Source of the DNA: Bacteroidota bacterium
Lineage (GTDB): Bacteria; Bacteroidota; Bacteroidia; M30B66
Direction of reading: 5' to 3'
DNA: 33,368 bases
Assembly: GCA_947459155.1 (NCBI GenBank)
Contig: CANHCM010000005.1
Location: 1 to 33,368, forward strand
The notes beneath the pieces are model-generated. The model saw only the letters and a program-made list of their open reading frames with translations, made no database searches and had not been told where the DNA came from. Made by a program: the position numbers and the translations under genes. Of the stretch, positions 19,448 to 28,698 are shown in pieces. Every line of letters starts with the position of its first letter. The first letter of the stretch is position 1.

Positions 19448-19467
19448 TTTCCAGCGTTTCTTGGTTT

Positions 19468-19484
19468 GGGTAGGATGGCTACCC
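19468..19484. terminator. Putative bidirectional terminator hairpin between convergent genes
   Basis: gggtag-gatgg-ctaccc perfect 6-bp stem in the 38-nt gap between two stop codons; no strong T tract. Confidence 0.35.
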
Positions 19485-19485
19485 G

Positions 19486-20361
19486 CTAAATTCCGCTTAC
19501 CGTCGACTCCGGTAAAATTTTCTTCACCATTCCTTGTAACACCTTGCCCGGACCACATTCTACAAATTCCTGAATGCCCGAATTGCCCATGGCTAAAACG
19601 CTCTGGGTCCAACGCACAGGTGCCGTTAACTGAGCAATCAGGTTTTGCTGGATTTCTTCCGGTTGAATGCTGGGTCGGCCATTTACATTCTGGTAAACAG
19701 GGCAGGAGGGAACCGCAAAGTGCGTGTTAGCAATCGCATCCTGAAGCTCAGCCCTTGCCGGTTCCATCAATGGAGAGTGAAATGCGCCTCCAACCGACAG
19801 CGGCAAGGCCCGCTTGGCTCCGGCCAGTTTCATTCTTTCGCAGGCGATTTCGATACCTTTCAAGCTTCCCGAAATGACAAGCTGCCCGGGGTTGTTATAG
19901 TTGGCTGCCACCACAATTTCTTCCTTGATGTCGGCGCATATCTCTTCAACCTTCGCATCGTCTAGACCAAGAATGGCAGCCATCGTTCCCGGATTTTGTT
20001 CACAGGCCTTCTGCATAGCCAAAGCACGCTGATATACCAATTTCAACCCGTCTTCAAACCTCAAACAACCATTGGCTACCAAGGCTGAGAATTCACCCAG
20101 TGAATGTCCGGCAACAGCATCGGCCATTAACGCCTCTTGGCACCGAAACAAGATTACCGAGTGGAGAAACACCGCAGGCTGAGTTACTTTGGTTTGCCGC
20201 AAATCTTCTTCGGTGCCTTCAAACAAAATATCGGTAATCTTAAATCCCAGAATCGAATTGGCCTCTTCGAAGAGCGTTTTTGCAATGGGATTGGTTTGAT
20301 ACAACTCTTTTCCCATGCCTGGGAATTGAGAACCTTGACCGGGAAAAATTATGGCTTTCAT
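19486..20361 (-). CDS. fabD: Malonyl-CoA:ACP transacylase
   Basis: MKAIIFPGQGSQFPGMGKELY; DAVAGHSLGEFSALVANG; VGGAFHSPLMEPA; FVECGPGKVLQGMVKK. Confidence 0.95.
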   Translation of the reverse strand: MKAIIFPGQGSQFPGMGKELYQTNPIAKTLFEEANSILGFKITDILFEGTEEDLRQTKVTQPAVFLHSVILFRCQEALMADAVAGHSLGEFSALVANGCLRFEDGLKLVYQRALAMQKACEQNPGTMAAILGLDDAKVEEICADIKEEIVVAANYNNPGQLVISGSLKGIEIACERMKLAGAKRALPLSVGGAFHSPLMEPARAELQDAIANTHFAVPSCPVYQNVNGRPSIQPEEIQQNLIAQLTAPVRWTQSVLAMGNSGIQEFVECGPGKVLQGMVKKILPESTVSGI

Positions 20362-20399
20362 ACAGTAATCATCAAAATTTGGGGTCGACAAACATAAGT

Positions 20400-20420
20400 A
20401 AACCACCGCCAAAGTGGTTT
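20400..20420. repeat. Inverted repeat in the divergent fabD/porQ intergenic region
   Basis: aaaccac (20400-20406) / gtggttt (20414-20420). Confidence 0.45.
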
Positions 20421-20482
20421 GTCCTGCAATTAATTTCAATTCGAACCGTTGTTTGCTTCGCTGCATCAATTATATTTCCCGA

Positions 20483-21529
20483 GTGAAAAAAGTACACCTG
20501 AGTTTTTTCCTGGTTTGCTTCTTGGCAATTCAGGCCTCCGCCCAAATCGGAGGTCAAAACATCTATCGTTTCCTCAATTTACCCAATTCGTCCCGTGTTC
20601 TGGCATTGGGAGGTTCTGCCATCTCGCAACGCGACGAAGACGTGGGCATGGCCTACCAGAATCCGGGTTTATTGAACAGTAAAATGGACAACCAGCTCAG
20701 CCTGTCATTCTCCGATTATTTTGCCGGAATTAACTATGGCTATGCCGCCTACGGTTTCAATGCCGGCAAGCTCGGAACCATGCATGCCGGTATTCAATAT
20801 GTCGATTATGGCACCTTCGACCGAGCCGACCATACCGGCGAGATTACCGGAACTTTCACCGCCGGAGAATATTGCCTCACCACTGGAATTGGCCGGCAAA
20901 TCGATTCGCTCTTTAGTGTTGGACTTAACGTAAAGGCCATCTTCTCCAACCTCGAGCAATACAATTCATTTGGAATGGCGGTAGATTTCGGGGCTTCCTA
21001 TTTAAGCCGTTCGAAACTGTTTGAGATGGGCCTCGTGCTTAAAAATGTAGGCTACCAGTTTAACACATACACTGCCGATAATCGTGAAAGCCTCCCGCTT
21101 GAACTGCAATTCGGCATGTCGGCCCGCCTAAAGCACCTCCCTTTACGGTTCTCTTTTGTCGGGCATAATCTCCAACAACCCGACATCTCATTCCGCGATG
21201 CCTCTTTTCCGGAGCAGGAAATTGACCCGCTCACCGGCGACACCATTTTCAATAAGATTTCGCTGGCCAATAAGATATTTCGACATGCCATTTTCGGCGC
21301 TGAACTCAACATTTCCAAAGCACTTTCCTTGCGCGTCGGGTACAATTATCAAAGAAGGCAGGAGATGAAAGTGGCCACTCGTTTAGGAACAGTTGGTTTT
21401 TCATGGGGAATTGGTGTGAAAATTTACAAATTCGGTCTTGCATATGCGCGCTCGGCTTACCATCTTGCCGGCTCACCAAACCAGATAACGGTCTCTGCCC
21501 GCTTGTCTGAGTTTTACCGCAAAAACTAA
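20483..21529 (+). CDS. porQ: Type IX secretion system protein PorQ
   Basis: Signal peptide (FFLVCFLAIQASAQ) then IGGQNIYRFLNLPNSSRVLALGGSAISQRDEDVGMAYQNPGLL, characteristic of PorQ; followed directly by cmk. GTG start at 20483 proposed. Confidence 0.87.
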   Translation: MKKVHLSFFLVCFLAIQASAQIGGQNIYRFLNLPNSSRVLALGGSAISQRDEDVGMAYQNPGLLNSKMDNQLSLSFSDYFAGINYGYAAYGFNAGKLGTMHAGIQYVDYGTFDRADHTGEITGTFTAGEYCLTTGIGRQIDSLFSVGLNVKAIFSNLEQYNSFGMAVDFGASYLSRSKLFEMGLVLKNVGYQFNTYTADNRESLPLELQFGMSARLKHLPLRFSFVGHNLQQPDISFRDASFPEQEIDPLTGDTIFNKISLANKIFRHAIFGAELNISKALSLRVGYNYQRRQEMKVATRLGTVGFSWGIGVKIYKFGLAYARSAYHLAGSPNQITVSARLSEFYRKN

Positions 21530-22240
21530 ATGCCGCGCCGAAAGATTACCATTGCAGTAGACGGATATTCATCCTGTGGGAAGAGCACTATCGCCCGCGC
21601 CCTGGCATCACGCCTTTCTTATAATTATGTCGACACCGGTGCCATGTACCGGGCGGTAACACTTTACGCCTTAAACAATGGCTTGATTAACGGCCGCACA
21701 CTCGACGAAGAAGGCCTGATCGACGAATTGGATGCCATCCACATTGAGTTTCACTTTAATCCTGAAACCAAAGTTTCTGAAATCCTGCTTAACGGTGAGA
21801 ATGTCGAAAACGACATTCGCCAAATGGATGTTAACGACTGGGTAAGCCAGGTGAGCAAAGTGGCCGCCGTGCGGAAAAAGATGGTGAAAATGCAGCAAGA
21901 CCTGGGAAAGGGAAAAGGCATTGCCATGGATGGCCGCGATATTGGAACAACCGTCTTTCCTGACGCTGAACTCAAGATTTTTATGACGGCCGACCCTGAC
22001 GTTCGCGCGCTCCGTCGTTTGGCCGAGCTGGAGTCCAAACAAATTCCCGCACACTTCGAGCAAGTGAAGGAAAACCTGCTTCAACGCGACCATGAAGACA
22101 TGAACCGCAGCGAAAGCCCTCTCCGAAAAGCCGCCGATGCCATCATCATCGACAATACGCACCTCAGCCCCGATGAGCAACTCCAACTGGTCGAACAGTT
22201 GGCTCTAAACCTCATTGAAGGAAGAAAAAAGCCTGATTGA
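21530..22240 (+). CDS. cmk: (d)CMP kinase
   Basis: ITIAVDGYSSCGKSTIARALASRLSYNYVDTGAMYRAVTLYAL; AMDGRDIGTTVFPDAELKIFMTA. Confidence 0.95.
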   Translation: MPRRKITIAVDGYSSCGKSTIARALASRLSYNYVDTGAMYRAVTLYALNNGLINGRTLDEEGLIDELDAIHIEFHFNPETKVSEILLNGENVENDIRQMDVNDWVSQVSKVAAVRKKMVKMQQDLGKGKGIAMDGRDIGTTVFPDAELKIFMTADPDVRALRRLAELESKQIPAHFEQVKENLLQRDHEDMNRSESPLRKAADAIIIDNTHLSPDEQLQLVEQLALNLIEGRKKPD

Positions 22241-22294
22241 CAATCATTTGAGAATTAACGCGTTTGATTAACTCATTTCCTTATTTTTGCCCAC

Positions 22295-23173
22295 ATGAAA
22301 GTGACCATTGATGTCAATTCAGGATTCTGCTTCGGGGTGGTTTTTGCGATTCAGATGGCAGAAGATGAATTGAACAACAGCGGATCTCTTTATTGTCTGG
22401 GAGATATCGTCCATAACAATATGGAGATTGAGCGGCTGCAGAAGAAGGGATTGAAAATCATCAATCATGAGGAGTTTGCACAATTGCGCAACACCAAAGT
22501 GCTCATCAGGGCGCATGGAGAACCCCCTGAAACCTATCGGATTGCCATCGAAAACAACATCGAACTCATCGATGCATCCTGCCCTGTCGTGCTAAAGCTG
22601 CAAAACCGTATACGGAATGGAGTTGAACATCTCGGTGAAGGCCAACTCGTGGTTTACGGTAAACCGGGTCATGCCGAAGTCAACGGATTAGTGGGGCAAA
22701 CTGAAGGAAAAGCCATCATTGTAGAAACCATCGAGGATCTCGACAAGCTCGATTTCAACCGGCCCATTCAGTTTTTCTCTCAAACTACTCAACCTACTTC
22801 CGGTTTTAAGGAGATGCGCGAAGAAATTCAACGCCGCATGAGAGAAGCCGGCACCGGCAATGAACTTGAACTCGAGGCGAACGATACACTCTGTCGTCAG
22901 GTCTCCAATCGTGAGCCCCAACTGCGGGAATTCGCCGCTGCGCACTCTGTGATTCTTTTCGTTAGCGGTAAAAAAAGTTCCAACGGTAAAGTATTGTTTG
23001 AGGTTTGCAAAGAGGTAAATCCGCGCACTTACTTCATTTCTAATCTTGACGAGGTTCAGCAGGACTGGCTCACGGATGCTGAATCGGTAGGCATTTGCGG
23101 AGCTACTTCAACGCCCATGTGGCTGATGGAAGACGTGGCCGAAAAACTCCGTCAACAAGAATCTTACGCTTAG
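22295..23173 (+). CDS. ispH: 4-hydroxy-3-methylbut-2-enyl diphosphate reductase
   Basis: NSGFCFGVVFAIQMAEDEL; LGDIVHNNMEIERLQKKGL; VLIRAHGEPPETY; DASCPVVLKLQ; GKPGHAEVNGL; SSNGKVLFEVC. Confidence 0.95.
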   Translation: MKVTIDVNSGFCFGVVFAIQMAEDELNNSGSLYCLGDIVHNNMEIERLQKKGLKIINHEEFAQLRNTKVLIRAHGEPPETYRIAIENNIELIDASCPVVLKLQNRIRNGVEHLGEGQLVVYGKPGHAEVNGLVGQTEGKAIIVETIEDLDKLDFNRPIQFFSQTTQPTSGFKEMREEIQRRMREAGTGNELELEANDTLCRQVSNREPQLREFAAAHSVILFVSGKKSSNGKVLFEVCKEVNPRTYFISNLDEVQQDWLTDAESVGICGATSTPMWLMEDVAEKLRQQESYA

Positions 23174-23238
23174 ATTTCGCTGCAAAAAGGTGAAACTCGA
23201 ATTGGGGAACCAGAGTATACCTTTTCCTCAAAGCAGCT

Positions 23239-24630
23239 ATGCGACAATACACTTCTACGCTATCAGTTAAAGCCCTGCGCTGGATTCGAAAAGACCAGGT
23301 TTTTCAGATGCTTCCCGCTGATGACGTTATCGAACGTCAGCGCTTTGTGGTATTCAGGCTCTTTTCCTTCACGGCCGTTTTAGTGTGCATTGCGGTTGCC
23401 ATCAAGATGTTGGTCACGTTAAAGGCCAACTGGTTGCCTTACTGTGTATTGGCTTCCGGAGCTTTCCTTTTGGCCAATTACATGCGCCTCAAACCCGGCG
23501 ATTCACTCCGGTGGGCATACGTGTCCATGCTCACCGCCTGCCTGGTGTTGCTTCATTTAGTGTCGTACACCAGCGGCGGAATTCGAACCGGAGGTACGTT
23601 CTTTCTCATGGCTGTTATCATTTACGCCTTCATGCTTCTCGGGCGCAAAGGCGGTTGGTGGATTACCGCTGCGGCGGGATTGCATATCGGAGTGATTTTT
23701 TATTTCAGCTCTTTCACACAGCTTACTTCATTTAGCCTGTTTGATGAGAATATTCAGCTCATCAATGAGGACTTTTTGGTGAACATCTTACTCACCTTCC
23801 TGCTCATTTCTGCGCTCAGCAGTTATCTGCAAAGTGGCAGTAACGTTGTTATTCAGCGAATTGTAGAGAATAACCAAAAGCTGGCCGAACAAAACCGACT
23901 CTTGGAGGCTCAGAACGCCGCTCTGGAGAAAAAGAACGAGGAGTTGGATAAGTTCGCTTCCGCAGCTGCTCATGATCTGCGTTCACCCCTGCGGGCGATG
24001 GCTTCGCTGGTCGATATGGTATTGGAAGATGACCTTCAAATGACCCGGGAAAGCCAGTATAAGCTCGACCTGATTCGCCAAAGAGCGCATCGCATGGACA
24101 AGCTGCTGTTGGCCCTTCAGGATTATGCCAGGGCAGGAAGCCGACACCAATCTAAAGGATGGGTAAATCTGGATGCTCTAGTACTTGGACTCAAAATAAA
24201 ATACCAGCACTCAGAATCGGTGCAGATTCACACCGAAGTTCCTCAAAAGGAAATTCTCACTTACCCCGGACTTTTAGAAAAGGTTCTCGATCTGCTCATC
24301 GATAATGCCATCCGATTTAACAATAAAACCCTGAAAATGGTGAGCATTGAAGCTAGGCAGGAAGATGATTTTTTACAGTTTTCAGTGCGCGACAATGGTC
24401 CGGGTATTCCAAAAGAGTTCCACCAGAAAGTCTTTGGGATTTTTCAAACCCTGTCTGCACGCGACCAGGTAGATACGAGCGGAGTGGGCTTGTCGATCGC
24501 CCGAAAAATCGTGCAGGAGCAAGGTGGGCAAATGCAGTTGTTCTCCGAATCAACAAACGATGGTTGTGAGTTCCGCTTTAGCTGGCCCCTCGTAGAATTA
24601 CAAAAAGAGGCCCCTGCTCAACGGGCTTAA
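23239..24630 (+). CDS. Membrane sensor histidine kinase
   Basis: Multiple N-terminal hydrophobic segments, coiled coil, H-box AAAHDLRSPLRAM, ATPase boxes DNAIRFNN, VRDNGPGIPKEF, GVGLSIARKIVQEQGGQM. Confidence 0.9.
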   Translation: MRQYTSTLSVKALRWIRKDQVFQMLPADDVIERQRFVVFRLFSFTAVLVCIAVAIKMLVTLKANWLPYCVLASGAFLLANYMRLKPGDSLRWAYVSMLTACLVLLHLVSYTSGGIRTGGTFFLMAVIIYAFMLLGRKGGWWITAAAGLHIGVIFYFSSFTQLTSFSLFDENIQLINEDFLVNILLTFLLISALSSYLQSGSNVVIQRIVENNQKLAEQNRLLEAQNAALEKKNEELDKFASAAAHDLRSPLRAMASLVDMVLEDDLQMTRESQYKLDLIRQRAHRMDKLLLALQDYARAGSRHQSKGWVNLDALVLGLKIKYQHSESVQIHTEVPQKEILTYPGLLEKVLDLLIDNAIRFNNKTLKMVSIEARQEDDFLQFSVRDNGPGIPKEFHQKVFGIFQTLSARDQVDTSGVGLSIARKIVQEQGGQMQLFSESTNDGCEFRFSWPLVELQKEAPAQRA

Positions 24631-24684
24631 GGCTTTGAGCGAATGCGTTCGCATTTTATTCTCTCCCGAATTCTGACGCATATC

Positions 24685-24717
24685 TTTGGAAATGTGTAGA
24701 TTATTTTTCTACCTTTG
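24685..24717 (+). promoter_or_regulatory. Bacteroidota-type promoter of rpsA
   Basis: TTTG (24685-24688), 21-nt spacer, TACCTTTG (24710-24717), about 70 nt before the rpsA ATG. Confidence 0.65.
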
Positions 24718-24785
24718 CAGCCCTCCGAAAATCGGGGGATGCCGAATTTTACGGTATTGATGTTTAACCATTTAAGCTTGACGTA

Positions 24786-26684
24786 ATGTCAGAAACAAAT
24801 CAGGATCTTCCGGAAACTACCGTGGAGACTTCTCCGGTAGTAGCGGAGTCCAAACCAACTAAAACCCCAAGTGCAGCCTCAGTGCAGGATTTCGATTGGG
24901 ATTCGGTTGGAAAAAAATCATCCAGTTACAGTGCTTCAGAGCGTACCCGCCTCGAATCGCTGTACGAAAAATCACTGAGCTCAATCACTGAGCACGAAGT
25001 GGTAGACGGTACCATCGTAGCCCTCACCAGCAAAGATGCAGTTGTGAACATTGGCTACAAATCAGATGGTATTGTTCCGCTTTCAGAACTTCGTTACAAC
25101 CCCGACATCAAAGTGGGTGATCACCTCGAAGTTTACATCGAAAGCAAAGAAGACAAAGGTGGACAGTTGTTGCTTTCTCACAAGAAGGCCCGTTCACTCA
25201 AGTCATGGGATCGCGTAAACGACGCCCTCGAGAACGACGAAATCATCAAAGGTTATGTGAAGTGCCGCACCAAAGGCGGTCTTATTGTGGATGTGTTTGG
25301 CATCGAAGCCTTCCTTCCAGGTTCACAAATCGATGTGAAGCCTATCCGCGACTACGACGTGTACGTTGGTAAGTCGATGGAATTCAAGGTGGTAAAAATC
25401 AACAAGGAGTTCAAAAACGTGGTGGTGTCGCACAAGGCCCTCATCGAAGAAGAACTCGAAGCCCAGAAAACCGAAATCATCTCTAAGCTTGAAAAAGGTC
25501 AGGTACTCGAAGGTACCGTTAAAAACATCACTTCGTATGGTGTGTTTATCGACCTTGGCGGCGTAGATGGATTGATTCACATTACCGACCTCAGCTGGGG
25601 CCGCATTAACCACCCTGAAGAAATCGTTAAACTCGACGAGAAAATCCAGGTGGTTATCCTCGACTTCGACGAAGGGAAAAAGCGTATCGCTCTGGGTCTG
25701 AAGCAACTTACTGCTCATCCTTGGGACAATGTTGACGCTAACCTCAAGGAAGGCGACAAGGTGAAAGGTAAAGTTGTAGTTATTGCCGACTACGGTGCGT
25801 TTGTAGAAATTACTCCAGGCTTCGAAGGTTTGGTTCACGTTTCTGAAATGTCATGGTCGCAGCACCTCCGCTCTGCTCAGGACTTCCTGAAAGTGGGCGA
25901 CGAGGTAGAATGCGTAATCCTTAGCCTCGACCGCGAAGAGCGTAAAATGTCATTGGGTATTAAGCAATTGATGACCGATCCTTGGAGCGACATCGAGATT
26001 AAATATCCTGTGAACTCACGCCACAACGCGAAAGTGCGCAACTTCACCAACTTCGGTGTATTTGTTGAGCTCGAAGAAGGTGTTGATGGTCTGATCCACA
26101 TTTCTGACCTGAGCTGGAGCAAGAAAATCAAGCACCCAAGCGAATTCACCAAGGTAGGTGAGTCAATTGAGGTTGTAGTGCTCGAAATCGACAAAGAAAA
26201 CCGTCGTTTAAGCCTCGGTCATAAGCAGCTTGAAGAGAATCCATGGGACGTATTCGAAACCATTTTCTCAGAAGGTTCAGTGCACCAGGGAACCATTATC
26301 AACATCAACGACAAAGGTGGTGTGGTAACACTTCCTTACGGTGTTGAAGGTTTTGCGCCTACCAAGCACTTGGCTAAAGCCGATGGCACTCAAGCTAAAG
26401 CAGAAGAAGCACTCGATTTCAAAGTGATCGAGTTCTCTAAGGAAAACAAGAAAATCATCGTTTCTCACTCACGCACTCATGAGGCTGAAAAAGCCGGAAA
26501 AGAGAGCCGCGAAGAGTCAAAAGAAAAAGGAGGCGATGAAACCAAGAAGGCTGTGAAGAAAATCAAGGATAACCTTGAAAAATCAACTCTTGGTGACTTG
26601 AGCGTACTCTCCAACCTCAAGAATGAGATGGAGCAGAACGAGAAAAAAGCCGCTACCAAGAAAAAAGACGATAGCGAGGCTTAA
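24786..26684 (+). CDS. rpsA: 30S ribosomal protein S1 (multiple S1 domains)
   Basis: Repeated S1 motifs (EGTVKNITSYGVFIDLGGVDGLIHITDLSWGRINHPEEIVKLDEKIQVVILDFDEGKKRIALGLKQL etc.). Confidence 0.96.
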   Translation: MSETNQDLPETTVETSPVVAESKPTKTPSAASVQDFDWDSVGKKSSSYSASERTRLESLYEKSLSSITEHEVVDGTIVALTSKDAVVNIGYKSDGIVPLSELRYNPDIKVGDHLEVYIESKEDKGGQLLLSHKKARSLKSWDRVNDALENDEIIKGYVKCRTKGGLIVDVFGIEAFLPGSQIDVKPIRDYDVYVGKSMEFKVVKINKEFKNVVVSHKALIEEELEAQKTEIISKLEKGQVLEGTVKNITSYGVFIDLGGVDGLIHITDLSWGRINHPEEIVKLDEKIQVVILDFDEGKKRIALGLKQLTAHPWDNVDANLKEGDKVKGKVVVIADYGAFVEITPGFEGLVHVSEMSWSQHLRSAQDFLKVGDEVECVILSLDREERKMSLGIKQLMTDPWSDIEIKYPVNSRHNAKVRNFTNFGVFVELEEGVDGLIHISDLSWSKKIKHPSEFTKVGESIEVVVLEIDKENRRLSLGHKQLEENPWDVFETIFSEGSVHQGTIININDKGGVVTLPYGVEGFAPTKHLAKADGTQAKAEEALDFKVIEFSKENKKIIVSHSRTHEAEKAGKESREESKEKGGDETKKAVKKIKDNLEKSTLGDLSVLSNLKNEMEQNEKKAATKKKDDSEA

Positions 26685-26705
26685 TTCCTCAATAATCTGA
26701 TAATC

Positions 26706-26750
26706 AAAACGTCCCGATCGGTTTTTCCGCTTCGGGACGTTTTTGTTTTT
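26706..26750 (+). terminator. Intrinsic terminator of rpsA
   Basis: aaaacgtcccga (26706-26717) / tcgggacgtttt (26732-26743), perfect 12 bp, then tgttttt. Confidence 0.85.
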
Positions 26751-26768
26751 GGCTCAGGCCTCATTGTT

Positions 26769-26776
26769 TATCTTTG
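26769..26776 (+). promoter_or_regulatory. Putative -7 box (TATCTTTG) of pyrRB
   Basis: Exact TAnnTTTG match, 9 nt before the pyrR ATG. Confidence 0.4.
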
Positions 26777-26785
26777 CCTCCCACG

Positions 26786-27331
26786 ATGAGCGCCCAAAGA
26801 ACCATACTCGACCGCGAAACCTTCCGTTTGATGCTGTCGCGGCTTTGCTTTCAGCTCATCGAAAACCACGACGATTTCAGCAACACGGTCATTGTCGGGC
26901 TTCAGCCTCGAGGGGTTCAGCTTAGCAAGCGAATCCATGAGACACTTCGGAAAATTACAGGCTCCGAAATCGCTTATGGTGAATTGGATGTTACTTTTTT
27001 TCGCGATGACTTCCGCACCAAACCGCTGATTCCCCAAACCACCCTCATGGAAACGGAAATCGAAGGGAAAAAAGTTGTACTCATTGATGACGTGCTGTTT
27101 ACTGGACGAAGCGTGAGAGCGGGTATGGATGCTCTTTTACAGTTTGGGCGGCCATCCAGGATTGAGTTGCTTGTGCTTGTTGACCGTCGCTGGAGCCGCG
27201 AAATACCCATTGCTCCCGATTACGTTGGCATGACAGTCGACGCCGTCTTCTCAGAAAAAGTGGCCCTGCAGTGGGAAAGTCAGGAAGGTCCTGCTGAAGT
27301 GGTTTTGCTCACTAAAAACATCCAGGAATAA
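26786..27331 (+). CDS. pyrR: PyrR-like uracil phosphoribosyltransferase / pyr regulator
   Basis: VIVGLQPRGVQLSKRI; LDVTFFRDDFRTKP; VVLIDDVLFTGRSVRAGMDALLQFGRPSRIELLVLVDR (PRPP-binding motif). Confidence 0.93.
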   Translation: MSAQRTILDRETFRLMLSRLCFQLIENHDDFSNTVIVGLQPRGVQLSKRIHETLRKITGSEIAYGELDVTFFRDDFRTKPLIPQTTLMETEIEGKKVVLIDDVLFTGRSVRAGMDALLQFGRPSRIELLVLVDRRWSREIPIAPDYVGMTVDAVFSEKVALQWESQEGPAEVVLLTKNIQE

Positions 27332-28257
27332 TGCTCAGTGTAAAACATCTACTTGGGATTAAACACCTGAAAAAGGAAGATGTCGCCCTTATTTTACGAA
27401 CCGCCGATACTTTTCTGGATGTCATCAACCGGCCCATTAAAAAGGTTCCTTCGCTGCGCGATTTGACCATCGTCAATCTGTTTTTTGAGAATTCAACAAG
27501 AACCCGCCTTTCATTCGAATTGGCCGAAAAGCGCCTGTCGGCTGATGTGCTCAATTTTACCGCATCTTCCTCCTCCGTTTCCAAAGGCGAAACCCTGGTT
27601 GACACAGTAAACAATATTTTGTCGATGAAAGTCGACATGGTAGTCATGCGTCATCCGCAGGCCGGAGCCGCGCAGTTTTTAGCCAATCGGGTAAACTCTG
27701 TTATCGTTAACGCGGGCGATGGAGCACATGAGCACCCAACGCAAGCCCTTTTGGATGCCTTCTCGATACGCCGCAAATTGGGTGATGTTGAAGGCAAAAA
27801 AGTGGTGATCGTTGGCGATATTCTCCATTCAAGAGTAGCGCTTTCGAACATCTATTGCCTGCAGCTCTTGGGCGCTGAAGTAGCCGTTTGTGGTCCTCCA
27901 ACTTTGTTGCCCAAGTACATTTCATCTCTAGGCGTAAAGGTTTTTACCAACCTTGTGGATGCCCTGCAATGGTGCGACGTTGCCAATATGCTGCGAATTC
28001 AGCTAGAGCGTCAAGACACACGATATTTCCCTTCGTTGAGAGAATATACCGCACTTTACGGTCTCGATACTTCGCTACTGGATTCACTTCAAAAAGAGAT
28101 AGTCATCATGCACCCCGGCCCTATAAACCGTGGTATTGAAATATCTTCGGCCATTGCCGATGGTCGAAGCTCCATCATTTTAGATCAGGTCGAAAATGGG
28201 GTGGCCGTTCGGATGGCCGTACTCTATTTATTGGCTGGCAGAACTCCTGAAATCTAA
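27331..28257 (+). CDS. pyrB: Aspartate carbamoyltransferase catalytic subunit
   Basis: LFFENSTRTRLSFELAEKRL; NAGDGAHEHPTQALLDAFSI; VIMHPGPINRGIEI. Confidence 0.95.
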   Translation: MLSVKHLLGIKHLKKEDVALILRTADTFLDVINRPIKKVPSLRDLTIVNLFFENSTRTRLSFELAEKRLSADVLNFTASSSSVSKGETLVDTVNNILSMKVDMVVMRHPQAGAAQFLANRVNSVIVNAGDGAHEHPTQALLDAFSIRRKLGDVEGKKVVIVGDILHSRVALSNIYCLQLLGAEVAVCGPPTLLPKYISSLGVKVFTNLVDALQWCDVANMLRIQLERQDTRYFPSLREYTALYGLDTSLLDSLQKEIVIMHPGPINRGIEISSAIADGRSSIILDQVENGVAVRMAVLYLLAGRTPEI

Positions 28258-28311
28258 GCTTGCGTTTGTACGAACGCCAATTTTCCGTACGTTTGAAAAA
28301 AGAATTTGAAT

Positions 28312-28686
28312 ATGAATTTCTCCACCGAGAAAACTGAACACTATACCATCTTAAAGGTAACGGCCGACAAGCTCGACAGCACTGTTGCGCCCGATTTGAA
28401 AAGCGAACTATTGCTGCTCAACAAAGATGGAGTGCAAAACATTATTCTGGATCTTACCGAAACCCGATACTGCGACTCATCCGGACTTTCTTCTGTGCTG
28501 GTGGGAAATCGCCTGTGTAAAAATGGCAATGGCATGCTCATTCTTGCCGGATTGCAGCCCGGCGTGAAAAAGCTGATTACCATTTCGCAACTAGATCCTG
28601 TACTCACCATTGTTCCAACCGTTTCTGAGGCCATCGATTATCTGTTTATGGCTTCCATTGAAAAAGACCTGAACGAGAACGATTAA
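28312..28686 (+). CDS. STAS-domain protein (anti-sigma factor antagonist-like)
   Basis: NIILDLTETRYCDSSGLSSVLVGNRLC; small STAS-sized ORF; ATG at 28312 after the TTG at 28306. Confidence 0.87.
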   Translation: MNFSTEKTEHYTILKVTADKLDSTVAPDLKSELLLLNKDGVQNIILDLTETRYCDSSGLSSVLVGNRLCKNGNGMLILAGLQPGVKKLITISQLDPVLTIVPTVSEAIDYLFMASIEKDLNEND

Positions 28687-28698
28687 CCTAAATTCTGT

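Noticed and set aside
25323-25838. 171-aa minus-strand ORF inside rpsA
   Set aside because: Antisense shadow of a repeated S1-domain gene with strong codon bias.
24786-26684. Tandem repeats suggesting a recombination element
   Set aside because: Similarity reflects the multiple S1 domains of ribosomal protein S1.
28262-28277. gcgtt-tgtacg-aacgc inverted repeat after pyrB as a terminator
   Set aside because: Only a 5-bp stem and weak T tract; not enough support to call.
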